Source: Atopobium sp. oral taxon 810 str. F0209
GTDB lineage: Bacteria > Actinomycetota > Coriobacteriia > Coriobacteriales > Atopobiaceae
Direction: 5' to 3'
NCBI RefSeq assembly: GCF_000466405.1
Contig: NZ_KE952949.1
Span: forward strand, 181,773 to 245,772
DNA: 64,000 bases
In this document: piece after piece, positions 28,531 through 35,917 of the stretch
How positions within the stretch are numbered: position 1 is the first letter of the stretch
Layout: each line of letters opens with the position of its first letter
Made by a program: the position numbers and the translations under genes
The notes under the pieces: generated by a model
What the model was told of the DNA's origin: nothing
What the model saw: only the letters and a program-made list of their open reading frames with translations
Databases searched by the model: none

Positions 28531-29904
28531 GTGGCAACGAAAAAGACTGATGCTCAGACCGCAAAACTTACTCCTGAGCTTGCTTCTGTAGTGACGAAGC
28601 TTGTTAAGAAAGCAGGCAAGGCGGGTACCATTAGCGAAGATGATATCCAAGTAGCTCTTGTGGATGTCGATGTTGATGATGATGAACTGACTGATGTCTA
28701 TGATGTCGTACGTGCTAAAGGTGTCACAATTTCTGGTTCGGGAGATATCCCTGATGTGGCCGCTGTTGTACTTGAGCCCGATGTCGAAGACGATATCGAT
28801 GATACCGTTGACGAAGATGATGAGGACGACGAGGGTCTTGACGAGGAAGAAAAAGAAGAGCGCGAGGCTCGTGCAGAAGCTCGCGTAGCCAATGAGGTTC
28901 TTCGCTCTACTCCTAAAAATCACACCCGCAAGCGTTCTAGCCGTGCTCGTTCTCGCCGTCAGGATGGTTCCACAGTGATGCTGACGGGCGATCCTGTGCG
29001 CATGTATCTTAAGGAAATTGGTAAGGTTGATTTGCTTACTGCTTCCGAAGAGGTACACCTTGCAATGAAAATTCAGGCAGGTAATGAGGCTGCGGAGCGT
29101 CTTGAGGCTGCGGAGCGTGGCGATGCAGAGCTAACTCGTACTGAGCTGCGTCGTTTGACCCGCATTGAGCAGGTAGGCCTTGATGCGAAACAGCAGCTGA
29201 TTTCTGCAAACCTTCGTCTAACTGTCTCTATCGCCAAGCGCTATGTTGGCCGCGGTATGCTCTTCTTGGATCTAATTCAGGAAGGCAACCTTGGTCTGAT
29301 TCGTGCGGTTGAGAAGTTTGACTACACCAAGGGCTTTAAGTTCTCCACCTATGCTACGTGGTGGATTCGCCAAGCAATTACCCGCGCCATTGCCGACCAG
29401 GCGCGCACCATCCGCATCCCAGTTCATATGGTTGAGACTATCAATAAACTTGTGCGTGTACAGAGGCAGCTTTTGCAGGAACTTGGTCGCGATCCAACCC
29501 CCGAGGAGGTTGGTGCCGAGATGGGCATGGCTGCTGATCGTGTGCGTGAGATTCAAAAAATTAGCCAGGAGCCTGTCTCTCTCGAGACACCTATTGGCGA
29601 AGAAGAGGATTCTCAATTAGGTGATTTCATTGAGGATTCTACGGCCGTTGCTCCTCCTGAAGCTGCGTCTGATTCTATGCTTCGCGAGCAGCTCGAACAG
29701 GTACTTGATGGACTTGCTGATCGTGAGCGCAAGGTTATTAAATTCCGTTTTGGCCTAGAAGATGGTCACCCTCGCACTCTTGAGGAAGTTGGTCGCGAAT
29801 TTGGCGTTACACGTGAGCGCATTCGTCAGATTGAGTCCAAGACCCTGGCAAAACTGCGTCATCCTAGTCGCTCTAGTAAGCTCAAAGACTTCATGGAAGA
29901 GTAG
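28531..29904 (+). CDS. rpoD: Primary sigma factor RpoD (SigA)
   Basis: The housekeeping sigma factor, 457 residues. A Lys-rich N-terminus and a strongly acidic stretch (about 85-110, region 1.1-like) precede regions 1.2 ([11 protein letters not shown]), 2 ([34 protein letters not shown]), 3 and 4 ([16 protein letters not shown]). Region 2.4 and 4.2 sequences are of the consensus-promoter-reading type. The GTG start has AAAGGA upstream. A strong intrinsic terminator follows. Confidence 0.96.
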   Translation: MATKKTDAQTAKLTPELASVVTKLVKKAGKAGTISEDDIQVALVDVDVDDDELTDVYDVVRAKGVTISGSGDIPDVAAVVLEPDVEDDIDDTVDEDDEDDEGLDEEEKEEREARAEARVANEVLRSTPKNHTRKRSSRARSRRQDGSTVMLTGDPVRMYLKEIGKVDLLTASEEVHLAMKIQAGNEAAERLEAAERGDAELTRTELRRLTRIEQVGLDAKQQLISANLRLTVSIAKRYVGRGMLFLDLIQEGNLGLIRAVEKFDYTKGFKFSTYATWWIRQAITRAIADQARTIRIPVHMVETINKLVRVQRQLLQELGRDPTPEEVGAEMGMAADRVREIQKISQEPVSLETPIGEEEDSQLGDFIEDSTAVAPPEAASDSMLREQLEQVLDGLADRERKVIKFRFGLEDGHPRTLEEVGREFGVTRERIRQIESKTLAKLRHPSRSSKLKDFMEE

Positions 29905-29927
29905 CTTTACTTTTTCCATAGCATTGC

Positions 29928-29966
29928 AATCAGCCTGGCGACCCTGCTAGGCTGATTTTTTATTTC
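29928..29966 (+). terminator. Intrinsic terminator of rpoD
   Basis: AATCAGCCT (29928-29936) pairs perfectly with AGGCTGATT (29949-29957), followed by TTTTTATTTC. A textbook Rho-independent terminator. Confidence 0.9.
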
Positions 29967-30018
29967 TTTCATTTCTTACAGATGATTTACTTTTCTCGTT
30001 GTCTTCTATTTAATGCAG

Positions 30019-30098
30019 ACGGTTCAAAACCGTACCAAACGACTCGAGAAATCCCAGGTAAAAATTGCCGCGAGGGTGCATTTTGAACCCGATGCATG
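30019..30098. repeat. TGAACC-family array, locus 2, composite unit 1
   Basis: It begins with the perfect hairpin ACGGTTCAAAACCGT (30019-30033), then ACCAAACG, a CAGGTAAA segment and GAGGGTGCA, reaching TGAACC at 30084. It ends at a junction GATGCATGGC...TTTATGGCA shared with unit 2. No extra 30-bp units are present in this copy. The stretch 29966-30616 has no protein gene: it holds this array and tRNA-Asn. Confidence 0.8.
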
Positions 30099-30110
30099 GC
30101 ATTTATGGCA

Positions 30111-30260
30111 GGCGGTTCAAAAGCGTACCAAACGGCTCAAGTGCAGGTAAATTTTCTTCCGAGGGTGCATTTTGAACCCTCTGCAAGAAAAAGGGTGCAT
30201 TGTGAACCGCTTGCAAGCTGAAGGGCGCTTCTTGAACCCGACGCATGGCATTTATTGCAA
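30111..30260. repeat. TGAACC-family array, locus 2, composite unit 2
   Basis: It starts with a diverged hairpin (GGCGGTTCAAAAGCGT). GGTTCA is at 30114 and TGAACC follows at 30173, 30203 and 30233, exactly 30 bases apart. It ends in GACGCATGGCATTTATTGCA, matching the junction of unit 1. The 30-bp units match those at 1-100 of this window. Confidence 0.85.
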
Positions 30261-30400
30261 ACGGTTCAAAACCGTACCAAGTGTGTGGAGAAACAGGTAA
30301 ATTTTCTTCCGAGGATGTATCTTGAACCCTCTGCAGGGAAAAGGATGTTTATTGAACCGCCTGCGAGTAAAAGGGCACGTTGCGAACCGTTACAGTGGGG
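30261..30400. repeat. TGAACC-family array, locus 2, composite unit 3
   Basis: It starts with the perfect hairpin ACGGTTCAAAACCGT (30261-30275), followed by an about 48-base segment nearly identical to unit 2 (CAGGTAAATTTTCTTCCGAG). TGAACC occurs at 30323 and 30353 and CGAACC at 30383, again exactly 30 bases apart. The array then fades into GTTACAGTGGGG. Confidence 0.85.
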
Positions 30401-30431
30401 AACTATGTGTCAGACACACTTGGACATCTTT

Positions 30432-30469
30432 AAAGAAAAGAACCCGTGCGAATTCAATCGAACGGGTTC
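30432..30469 (-). terminator. Intrinsic terminator of tRNA-Asn
   Basis: On the minus strand GAACCCGT (30469-30462) pairs with ACGGGTTC (30447-30440), a perfect 8-bp stem, followed by TTTTCTTT (30439-30432). It lies 13 bases after the tRNA 3' end. Confidence 0.8.
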
Positions 30470-30482
30470 TCATGAGTTTCAA

Positions 30483-30557
30483 TGGCTCCCCGGGCAGGAT
30501 TCGAACCTGCGACACGCTGATTAACAGTCAGCTGCGCTACCACTGCGCCACCGGGGA
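30483..30557 (-). tRNA. tRNA-Asn (anticodon GTT)
   Basis: A full 75-base cloverleaf on the minus strand with encoded CCA. The acceptor stem is TCCCCGG/CCGGGGA with discriminator G, the D-stem is GCGC/GCGC, the anticodon arm is GCTGA-CTGTTAA-TCAGC (anticodon GTT), and the T-arm is GCAGG-TTCGAAT-CCTGC. It has its own strong promoter and terminator and lies 59 bases downstream of the dCMP deaminase gene on the same strand. Confidence 0.97.
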
Positions 30558-30573
30558 ATATCAGCAAGAAAGT

Positions 30574-30601
30574 ATTATACACACATCCAACTATCGTGCA
30601 A
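30574..30601 (-). promoter_or_regulatory. Promoter of tRNA-Asn
   Basis: On the minus strand TTGCAC (30601-30596), a 16-base spacer and a perfect TATAAT (30579-30574) lead into the tRNA 16 bases later. An AT-rich stretch directly upstream could act as an UP element. Confidence 0.8.
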
Positions 30602-30616
30602 GTGAAAAAGAAAAAA

Positions 30617-31093
30617 TTAAAGTCGCACTTTGGGGATAGCTACCATGCGGGTAAAGATATGAGCTGCTTCAAGGATTCTACCTGCGGCGATAGTCTCTCT
30701 AGAATCGGGATATGGATTATATGCATAGGCAACTTCCGAGACACCCACCTGAGCGAGCTCTTTACAACATTCATTGCAGGGGAAATGTGTGACATAAATT
30801 GTTGAACCCTTAAGTTCGCGCATGGAACCGCGGAAATTTAGTACTGCGTTGCGTTCGGCGTGGACAACATAGGGATATTTAGTCTCGAGCCAGTCTCCAT
30901 CACGGCGCCAAGGAAAGACTGAATCGTCAATCCCGCGCGGTGTGCCATTATAACCAATAGACAAAATGCGACGGTCTTTACTTACAATACAGGCGCCGAC
31001 CCGCGTATGAGGATCTTTTGATCTCAATGCCGACAGCGCTGCAACACCCATAAAATACTCGTCCCACTCCAAAACGTTCTTTCCTTGATCCAC
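30617..31093 (-). CDS. Deoxycytidylate (dCMP) deaminase family protein
   Basis: A 158-residue zinc hydrolase that most likely converts dCMP to dUMP for dTMP synthesis. The catalytic VVHAERNAV supplies the zinc His and proton-shuttle Glu, and HFPCNECCKEL supplies the two zinc Cys. RVGACIVSKDRRILSIGYNGTPRG is typical of dCMP deaminase/ComEB. I start at the GTG with AGAGG 6 bases upstream; an in-frame TTG five codons earlier is less likely. ComEB proteins in competence operons belong to this family, but this gene is 12 kb from comEA. Its 5' neighbour on the other strand is the DUF3160 gene. Confidence 0.87.
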   Translation of the reverse strand: MDQGKNVLEWDEYFMGVAALSALRSKDPHTRVGACIVSKDRRILSIGYNGTPRGIDDSVFPWRRDGDWLETKYPYVVHAERNAVLNFRGSMRELKGSTIYVTHFPCNECCKELAQVGVSEVAYAYNPYPDSRETIAAGRILEAAHIFTRMVAIPKVRL

Positions 31094-31194
31094 GTTTACC
31101 TCTTTCAATAAGCCTTCTGCCAGCAGAAAAGCTTGAATGCCACAAGTAAGTTAACATCTGAATTCTACAGGCATAACGACGAAAGGGGTAGCAC

Positions 31195-33573
31195 ATGTTC
31201 TGCTCTAACTGCGGGAAGCAGGTTGGAGGCGATGAGCGGTTTTGTCCTCATTGTGGAAAGCCCTTAGCTTCCTCTTTGGCTCAGAAAAAGCAGCAAAAAG
31301 TAAGTAATACAACCCTTAGGATTCTTGTTGCTGTTGCTGGTGTTGTAGTCGTTTTGCTTGTTGCCATTGTGGCGATGAAGTTTGGCTTGCCAAAAAAGAT
31401 AAATTCTGCAGCTATATCTACTACTCCTGCAGCGACCGTTACCGTGTCAGGGAAGAAGATCAAGGGTCTACAGCGACCCACACTTATTTCCTCTCTTGAT
31501 AAGGAAGCTGCTGCAAAAGCAGCACCTGCACTTTCGAGTTATCGCAAAGAAGGCAGTTCAGATACTTCAGCAGGTGTTAAACCCGATATCAAGAGTTATA
31601 GCGTAGAAGATGGTCTTTCAAACGTTACAAATGCTAACGATATTATGATGCCTGACGCCGTGAAGCCCTTGTTGGCAAAAAATGGCTTTGCGATTGCTGA
31701 AGATACGGCCGGGTATGAGTTTTTTGAAACCTACGAGATGAACCGGTATTCATTGATCCCCAACTTTGTTACTACAGATTCAATGATGCATAGCTACCAT
31801 CTCTACTTCAGCTACCTGCTCAAAACCTGTGAGCGTGAGCAGCTTTCAGCAAAACTGCGCGATATGAGTGAAGTTATGCTTCGTGAGAGTCAAGATCAGC
31901 TTGGCAAACTGACTGATGATGAGTGGCAAAATGCCGCTTGGCGTAATGTGGCGTTTTTCTCAGTTGCCTGCAAGCTGTGCGGCTCTGATGTGCCTATTCC
32001 TGAGGCAGTAGAATCTGCTGTTGACAGGGAAGTTGCTCAAATTATGGCAGCGAGTGGCGTGGGAAGCTCGACCGTTTTGTCTGAAGGTACAAAAGACGGA
32101 GTGGATCTAGATTACAGTCAGTTTAAACCTCGCGGTTACTACGAAGGCGACACCACTCTAGAGGCGTATTTTCGCACGATGATGTGGTATGGACAGGTTA
32201 ATTTCACTCAGAACGAAGAGACGCTCGACCGAAGCGCTTTGCTTATCACGATGGCACTTAATGGCGATGCACTGTCTAGTTGGGAAGCAATCTATACCAT
32301 CACGAGTTTTTTTGCAGGTGCCAGTGATGATAACGGCTATTACGAGTACTGGCCTGTTATCCAGGCGGTTTATGGTGATGATGCCACAGTAGAGAGCCTA
32401 AACAATGCTGAGGATAAGTGGAAGATTTTCCATGAGGCAACAGCTCAAATGCAGGCTCCCAAAATCAACTCTGTGGTAGTAGCTGATAGTGGTGAAGGCG
32501 CAGATCACAGTTCAGAAACCCTCGGTTTTCGCTTTATGGGTCAGCGATTCTCACTGGATGAGCGAATTTTTAGTCAGCTGCTCTATAGCCGCGTAGGTAA
32601 AAACTCTGCGGGAGAAAAACGCATGCTTCCAAATGCCCTTGATGTACCTTCTGTCTTGGGATCTATGGAAGCCCAGGCGATTTTGCATGAAGCGGGTGCT
32701 GATGATTTTGCCAAATATAGCGACAATCGTGAGAGTCTGCGTAAGGAAATTGCTCAAAACGGTGACGCGCTTTGGACGGGTAGCCTATATGCACAGTGGC
32801 TCTATACCCTCAATCCACTACTGACAGCGAAAGGTGAGGGGTATCCTGCTTTTATGCAGTCCAAGGAGTGGGAACGCAAGAACTTGCAGACCTATTTGGC
32901 GAGTTATACCGAGCTCAAGCACGATACAGTTTTGTATTCAAAGCAGGCTATGGCCGAGATGGGTGGCGGTCCTCTTGAGGAGCTTGATGATCGCGGTTAT
33001 GTGGAACCTGAGCCCGAACTTTATGGTCGGCTTTCTCGTTTAACCCAAGGAACAATGGAAGGTCTTTCGCATTATGGCGTGTTGTCCAGCACAGATGCCG
33101 ACGGACTCAAAACGTTGGCTGAGCTGGCAAGCAAACTCGAGACAATCTCCAAAAAAGAACTTGCCAACGAAAAGCTTAGTGATGAGGAATATGAGCTTAT
33201 TCGTAGCTATGGTGGTCAGCTTGAACATCTTTGGGATTTGACGGCAGATACTGACAATCAGTCTTGGACTAAGGCTGCAGAGTGTCCTGCTGCTGTGGTT
33301 ACCGATATAGCGACTGACCCAAATGGCTCTGTATTGCAGGTGGGTACAGGCATTCTTTCAAAGATATATGTTGTGTTTCCTATTGATGGTGAGCTTCATA
33401 TAGCCGTTGGTGTGGTATCGAGCTTTTATCAATTCGAGCAACCTATGGCTTCTCGTCTGACTGACTCTGAATGGCGTAGCATGCTAGGTATCGGTACGTA
33501 TCAGGATGCAAATTCTACTGCCATGCCTGAAAAGCCAGCATGGACTAAAAGCTTTAGTTGTGAGATACGCTAG
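31195..33573 (+). CDS. DUF3160 protein with zinc ribbon and membrane anchor
   Basis: A 792-residue protein of unknown function. Residues 1-24 form a zinc ribbon (CSNCGK and CPHCGK), one membrane helix lies at about 39-58, and a low-complexity Ser/Ala/Thr/Lys linker leads to a large extracellular DUF3160 domain recognised by NFVTTDSMMHSYHLYFSYLL and related segments. The topology places the ribbon in the cytoplasm and the domain outside. No catalytic motif is recognised. The ATG has AAAGGGG upstream. It overlaps by one base the following EF-hand-like gene and the two probably act together at the cell surface. Confidence 0.8.
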   Translation: MFCSNCGKQVGGDERFCPHCGKPLASSLAQKKQQKVSNTTLRILVAVAGVVVVLLVAIVAMKFGLPKKINSAAISTTPAATVTVSGKKIKGLQRPTLISSLDKEAAAKAAPALSSYRKEGSSDTSAGVKPDIKSYSVEDGLSNVTNANDIMMPDAVKPLLAKNGFAIAEDTAGYEFFETYEMNRYSLIPNFVTTDSMMHSYHLYFSYLLKTCEREQLSAKLRDMSEVMLRESQDQLGKLTDDEWQNAAWRNVAFFSVACKLCGSDVPIPEAVESAVDREVAQIMAASGVGSSTVLSEGTKDGVDLDYSQFKPRGYYEGDTTLEAYFRTMMWYGQVNFTQNEETLDRSALLITMALNGDALSSWEAIYTITSFFAGASDDNGYYEYWPVIQAVYGDDATVESLNNAEDKWKIFHEATAQMQAPKINSVVVADSGEGADHSSETLGFRFMGQRFSLDERIFSQLLYSRVGKNSAGEKRMLPNALDVPSVLGSMEAQAILHEAGADDFAKYSDNRESLRKEIAQNGDALWTGSLYAQWLYTLNPLLTAKGEGYPAFMQSKEWERKNLQTYLASYTELKHDTVLYSKQAMAEMGGGPLEELDDRGYVEPEPELYGRLSRLTQGTMEGLSHYGVLSSTDADGLKTLAELASKLETISKKELANEKLSDEEYELIRSYGGQLEHLWDLTADTDNQSWTKAAECPAAVVTDIATDPNGSVLQVGTGILSKIYVVFPIDGELHIAVGVVSSFYQFEQPMASRLTDSEWRSMLGIGTYQDANSTAMPEKPAWTKSFSCEIR

Positions 33574-34196
33574 TGCACAGACAGGTATTGACACAAGCAG
33601 AGCCTTCTTTTATGAAGGCTCTGCTTCAAAATAAGAATAGACGGTGGGGGAGAGTCTTTGGCATCTTGATGGTGTCTGCTGTAGTGGTTGTAATCATTTT
33701 TTGGCTATGGACACGGGGGTGCTTTCTACCCGCTTGGATCAGCTGGCAAGAGTGCGAGCAGAATCTTGATCTTGATAAAAATGGAACAGTAGAGACACTC
33801 ATACTCCGTCAGCGTCAGCTGAAGATAAGCAATGATACTACATTGCTTTACCAAACGGATGCCAGCTGGTTTGTTTCTGATGTGTTGGTAGGCGATATCA
33901 ATCATGACGGTAATCAAGAAATTATTTGTCTGTTGTGGAAGCGGGGAAGTTTTGGCAATTCCCGTCCTTTTTGGATCAAGCAAGACGATATACATTTTTC
34001 CCAGCACATCTTTATTTGGACTATGCAAGAAGGCCATATCCAACCTATTTGGCAGTCTTCTGCCATTGATTTTGAGATTGCTTTGATATCACTGAATGAT
34101 AAGCAACAAGTTTGTTGCACAACAGCTGATGGAAAAAAGTCCTGCTGGGCATGGCTTTCTTGGGGACTTGCGCGTATTGATACGGAAGATACATAG
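33573..34196 (+). CDS. Small membrane protein with EF-hand-like calcium loops
   Basis: A 207-residue protein of unknown function. One membrane helix (about 30-47) is followed by an extracellular domain with two Asp-rich loops, DLDKNGTVE and GDINHDGNQE, resembling the calcium-binding loops of dockerin/FG-GAP (VCBS) repeats. The rest is Trp-rich beta-strand-like sequence. The GTG start overlaps the preceding TAG by one base; an ATG 13 codons later is an alternative with no better ribosome site. Coupling to the DUF3160 gene suggests a partner in the envelope. Confidence 0.65.
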   Translation: MHRQVLTQAEPSFMKALLQNKNRRWGRVFGILMVSAVVVVIIFWLWTRGCFLPAWISWQECEQNLDLDKNGTVETLILRQRQLKISNDTTLLYQTDASWFVSDVLVGDINHDGNQEIICLLWKRGSFGNSRPFWIKQDDIHFSQHIFIWTMQEGHIQPIWQSSAIDFEIALISLNDKQQVCCTTADGKKSCWAWLSWGLARIDTEDT

Positions 34197-34286
34197 TCTG
34201 TCTTGCGGAAGATAAATAGTTTGTCTATTTGTGACACACACGTTTTGTAAGACCTGCTACACTGGAGCACGACCTTTAAGCGCGGT

Positions 34287-34408
34287 ACGAGATGCCCGCA
34301 AGGTGTTTAAATTCATATGTGTGCCTACTTGCGGGGTGTCTCGTGTCGCTAACGGCGACAGGGCATCCTTTTTTCTTGTCGCGGTTGCGTCCGAGAGACG
34401 GGAAGGAG
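34287..34408 (+). promoter_or_regulatory. pyr operon leader: attenuator and PyrR-site-like hairpin
   Basis: Several competing pairings are visible. (1) A long stem pairs ACGAGA..CCCGCAAG (34287-34302) with CTTGCGGG..TCTCGT (34328-34344). (2) GATGCCC (34291-34297) can instead pair with GGGCATC (34361-34367), which abuts TTTTTT (34369-34374): a terminator base. (3) GCGACA (34355-34360) can pair with TGTCGC at 34344-34349 or with TGTCGC at 34377-34382, the latter spanning the T run. Finally CGTC-CGAGA-GACG (34388-34400) resembles the PyrR-binding loop (UCC-GAGAG) and directly precedes the ribosome site GGAAGGAG. Repression by PyrR plus UMP is inferred. Confidence 0.6.
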
Positions 34409-34412
34409 CGTA

Positions 34413-34994
34413 ATGGCACAGTTTGAGCCAAAGGCGACGATCATGGATGAGGCGGCGATGAATCGCGCCATCACTCGTATCGCCCATGAGGTATTAGAAC
34501 ACAACGAAGGTAGTACGGATTTTGTTCTTGTAGGAATCATCCGTCGAGGTGAGGTGCTTGCTCGTAAGCTTGCCGACGAGATTGAAAAGGTAGATGGCGT
34601 GCGTCCACAAATCGGTACGCTAGATATTAGCTTTTACCGTGATGACATTGGCAAGCGCGTAGCACCAGTACTTCAGGGTTCCCATATTCCTTTTGATATT
34701 GATGATACTGAAGTCGTGTTAGTAGATGATGTCCTTTATACCGGCCGCACCATCCGTGCTGCTCTTGACGCTTTGATGGATTACGGCAGACCTCGTAGGG
34801 TTCAGCTGGCTGTCATGGTTGACCGTGGTCATCGTGAGTTGCCTATTCGTGCCGATTATGTTGGTAAAAATGTTCCCTCTTCTCGTGAGGAAGATGTGCG
34901 CGTCTATGTTGAGCCTGATGACGATCACTCAGCAGTTGAGATTTGGGACAGTGCGACTCACAAGGCCGCTATTCAGGCAGGAGGTCAGTGCTAA
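34413..34994 (+). CDS. pyrR: Pyrimidine operon regulator PyrR / uracil phosphoribosyltransferase
   Basis: A 193-residue RNA-binding attenuation protein that senses UMP/PRPP and often has weak uracil phosphoribosyltransferase activity. The PRPP motif VLVDDVLYTGRTIRAAL is intact and the N-terminal GIIRRGEVLA segment is typical. It is first in pyrRBCKDFE, directly after the leader, so it probably regulates its own operon. The stop overlaps the pyrB start (TAATG). Confidence 0.95.
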   Translation: MAQFEPKATIMDEAAMNRAITRIAHEVLEHNEGSTDFVLVGIIRRGEVLARKLADEIEKVDGVRPQIGTLDISFYRDDIGKRVAPVLQGSHIPFDIDDTEVVLVDDVLYTGRTIRAALDALMDYGRPRRVQLAVMVDRGHRELPIRADYVGKNVPSSREEDVRVYVEPDDDHSAVEIWDSATHKAAIQAGGQC

Positions 34995-35917
34995 TGCTCT
35001 CAGTAAAGCATCTGATTGATACTAACGACCTTACGGCAGATGACATCACCCAGATTCTTGATACTGCCAAATCCTTTGACCCCATTGTGAATGCCCGTAC
35101 TATCAAGAAGGTCCCAGCTTTACGTGGCCGCACGATTGTAAATCTCTTCCTTGAGCCTTCCACGCGCACCCGTAGTTCTTTTGAACTAGCAGAAAAGCGT
35201 CTATCGGCTGACTCGCTCAATATGGGTGGTTCTACCAGCTCTGTTGTTAAGGGTGAGAGTCTCTCTGACACCATTCAGACCATTGATGCCATGAATGTTG
35301 ATATGTTTGTCTGTCGTGCAAAGCTGGCAGGTACTCCCAAAAAGATTATTGAAAATACCGATGCCGTTGTTATTAACGCAGGCGATGGCAAACATCAGCA
35401 TCCCACGCAGGCTATGCTTGATCTTTACACCATTCGTGAGGAGTTTGGGCATCTTGATGGTCTTAAGGTTGCTATTGTTGGCGACCTCGCTCACAGCCGT
35501 GTCTGTGGTTCGTTGGCCCCTGCTCTTAAGACTATGGGTGCCGAAGTTACTCTTGTGGGGCCCCCAACCTTCCAGGTGGGTGATCCCAGCTGGTATGGCT
35601 GCAATCAGACGGCAGATCTTGACTCGGTTATTCCCGAGATGGATGTTGTCTATATGCTGCGCGTGCAGCTGGAACGTATGGAAGGCGCTGCAATTCCTTC
35701 CAAGCGCGAGTATAACCGCCTTTATGGTTTAGATGCTCGCCGTGCTGCCATGATGAAGCCTGGTGCCATCGTGTGCCATCCAGGTCCTATGAACCGTGGT
35801 ATGGAAATCAATACTGAGGTTGCTGATAGCTTGCAGTCTAGGATTTTAAAACAGGTCAACGCAGGCGTTCTGACCCGTATGGCTGAGATGTATCTGCTCC
35901 TGGGAGGAGAAAACTAA
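34994..35917 (+). CDS. pyrB: Aspartate carbamoyltransferase catalytic chain
   Basis: A 307-residue enzyme joining carbamoyl phosphate and aspartate in de novo UMP synthesis. The carbamoyl-phosphate site is FLEPSTRTRSSFE; GDGKHQHPTQAMLD and the Arg in HSRVCGS are also present. The ATG overlaps the pyrR stop and has GGAGG upstream. No pyrI regulatory chain is present. It overlaps pyrC by one base. Confidence 0.96.
   Translation: MLSVKHLIDTNDLTADDITQILDTAKSFDPIVNARTIKKVPALRGRTIVNLFLEPSTRTRSSFELAEKRLSADSLNMGGSTSSVVKGESLSDTIQTIDAMNVDMFVCRAKLAGTPKKIIENTDAVVINAGDGKHQHPTQAMLDLYTIREEFGHLDGLKVAIVGDLAHSRVCGSLAPALKTMGAEVTLVGPPTFQVGDPSWYGCNQTADLDSVIPEMDVVYMLRVQLERMEGAAIPSKREYNRLYGLDARRAAMMKPGAIVCHPGPMNRGMEINTEVADSLQSRILKQVNAGVLTRMAEMYLLLGGEN

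Noticed and set aside
30019-30400. CRISPR array
   Set aside because: Units are tandem and degenerate without unique spacers of constant length, and no cas genes are present.
30406-30418. Palindrome TGTGTCAGACACA as an attachment site next to tRNA-Asn
   Set aside because: tRNA-Asn is intact but no integrase, second att copy or foreign island flanks it.
30322-30639. Open frame spanning repeats and tRNA-Asn
   Set aside because: It reads through a tRNA gene, its terminator and the end of the dCMP deaminase gene.
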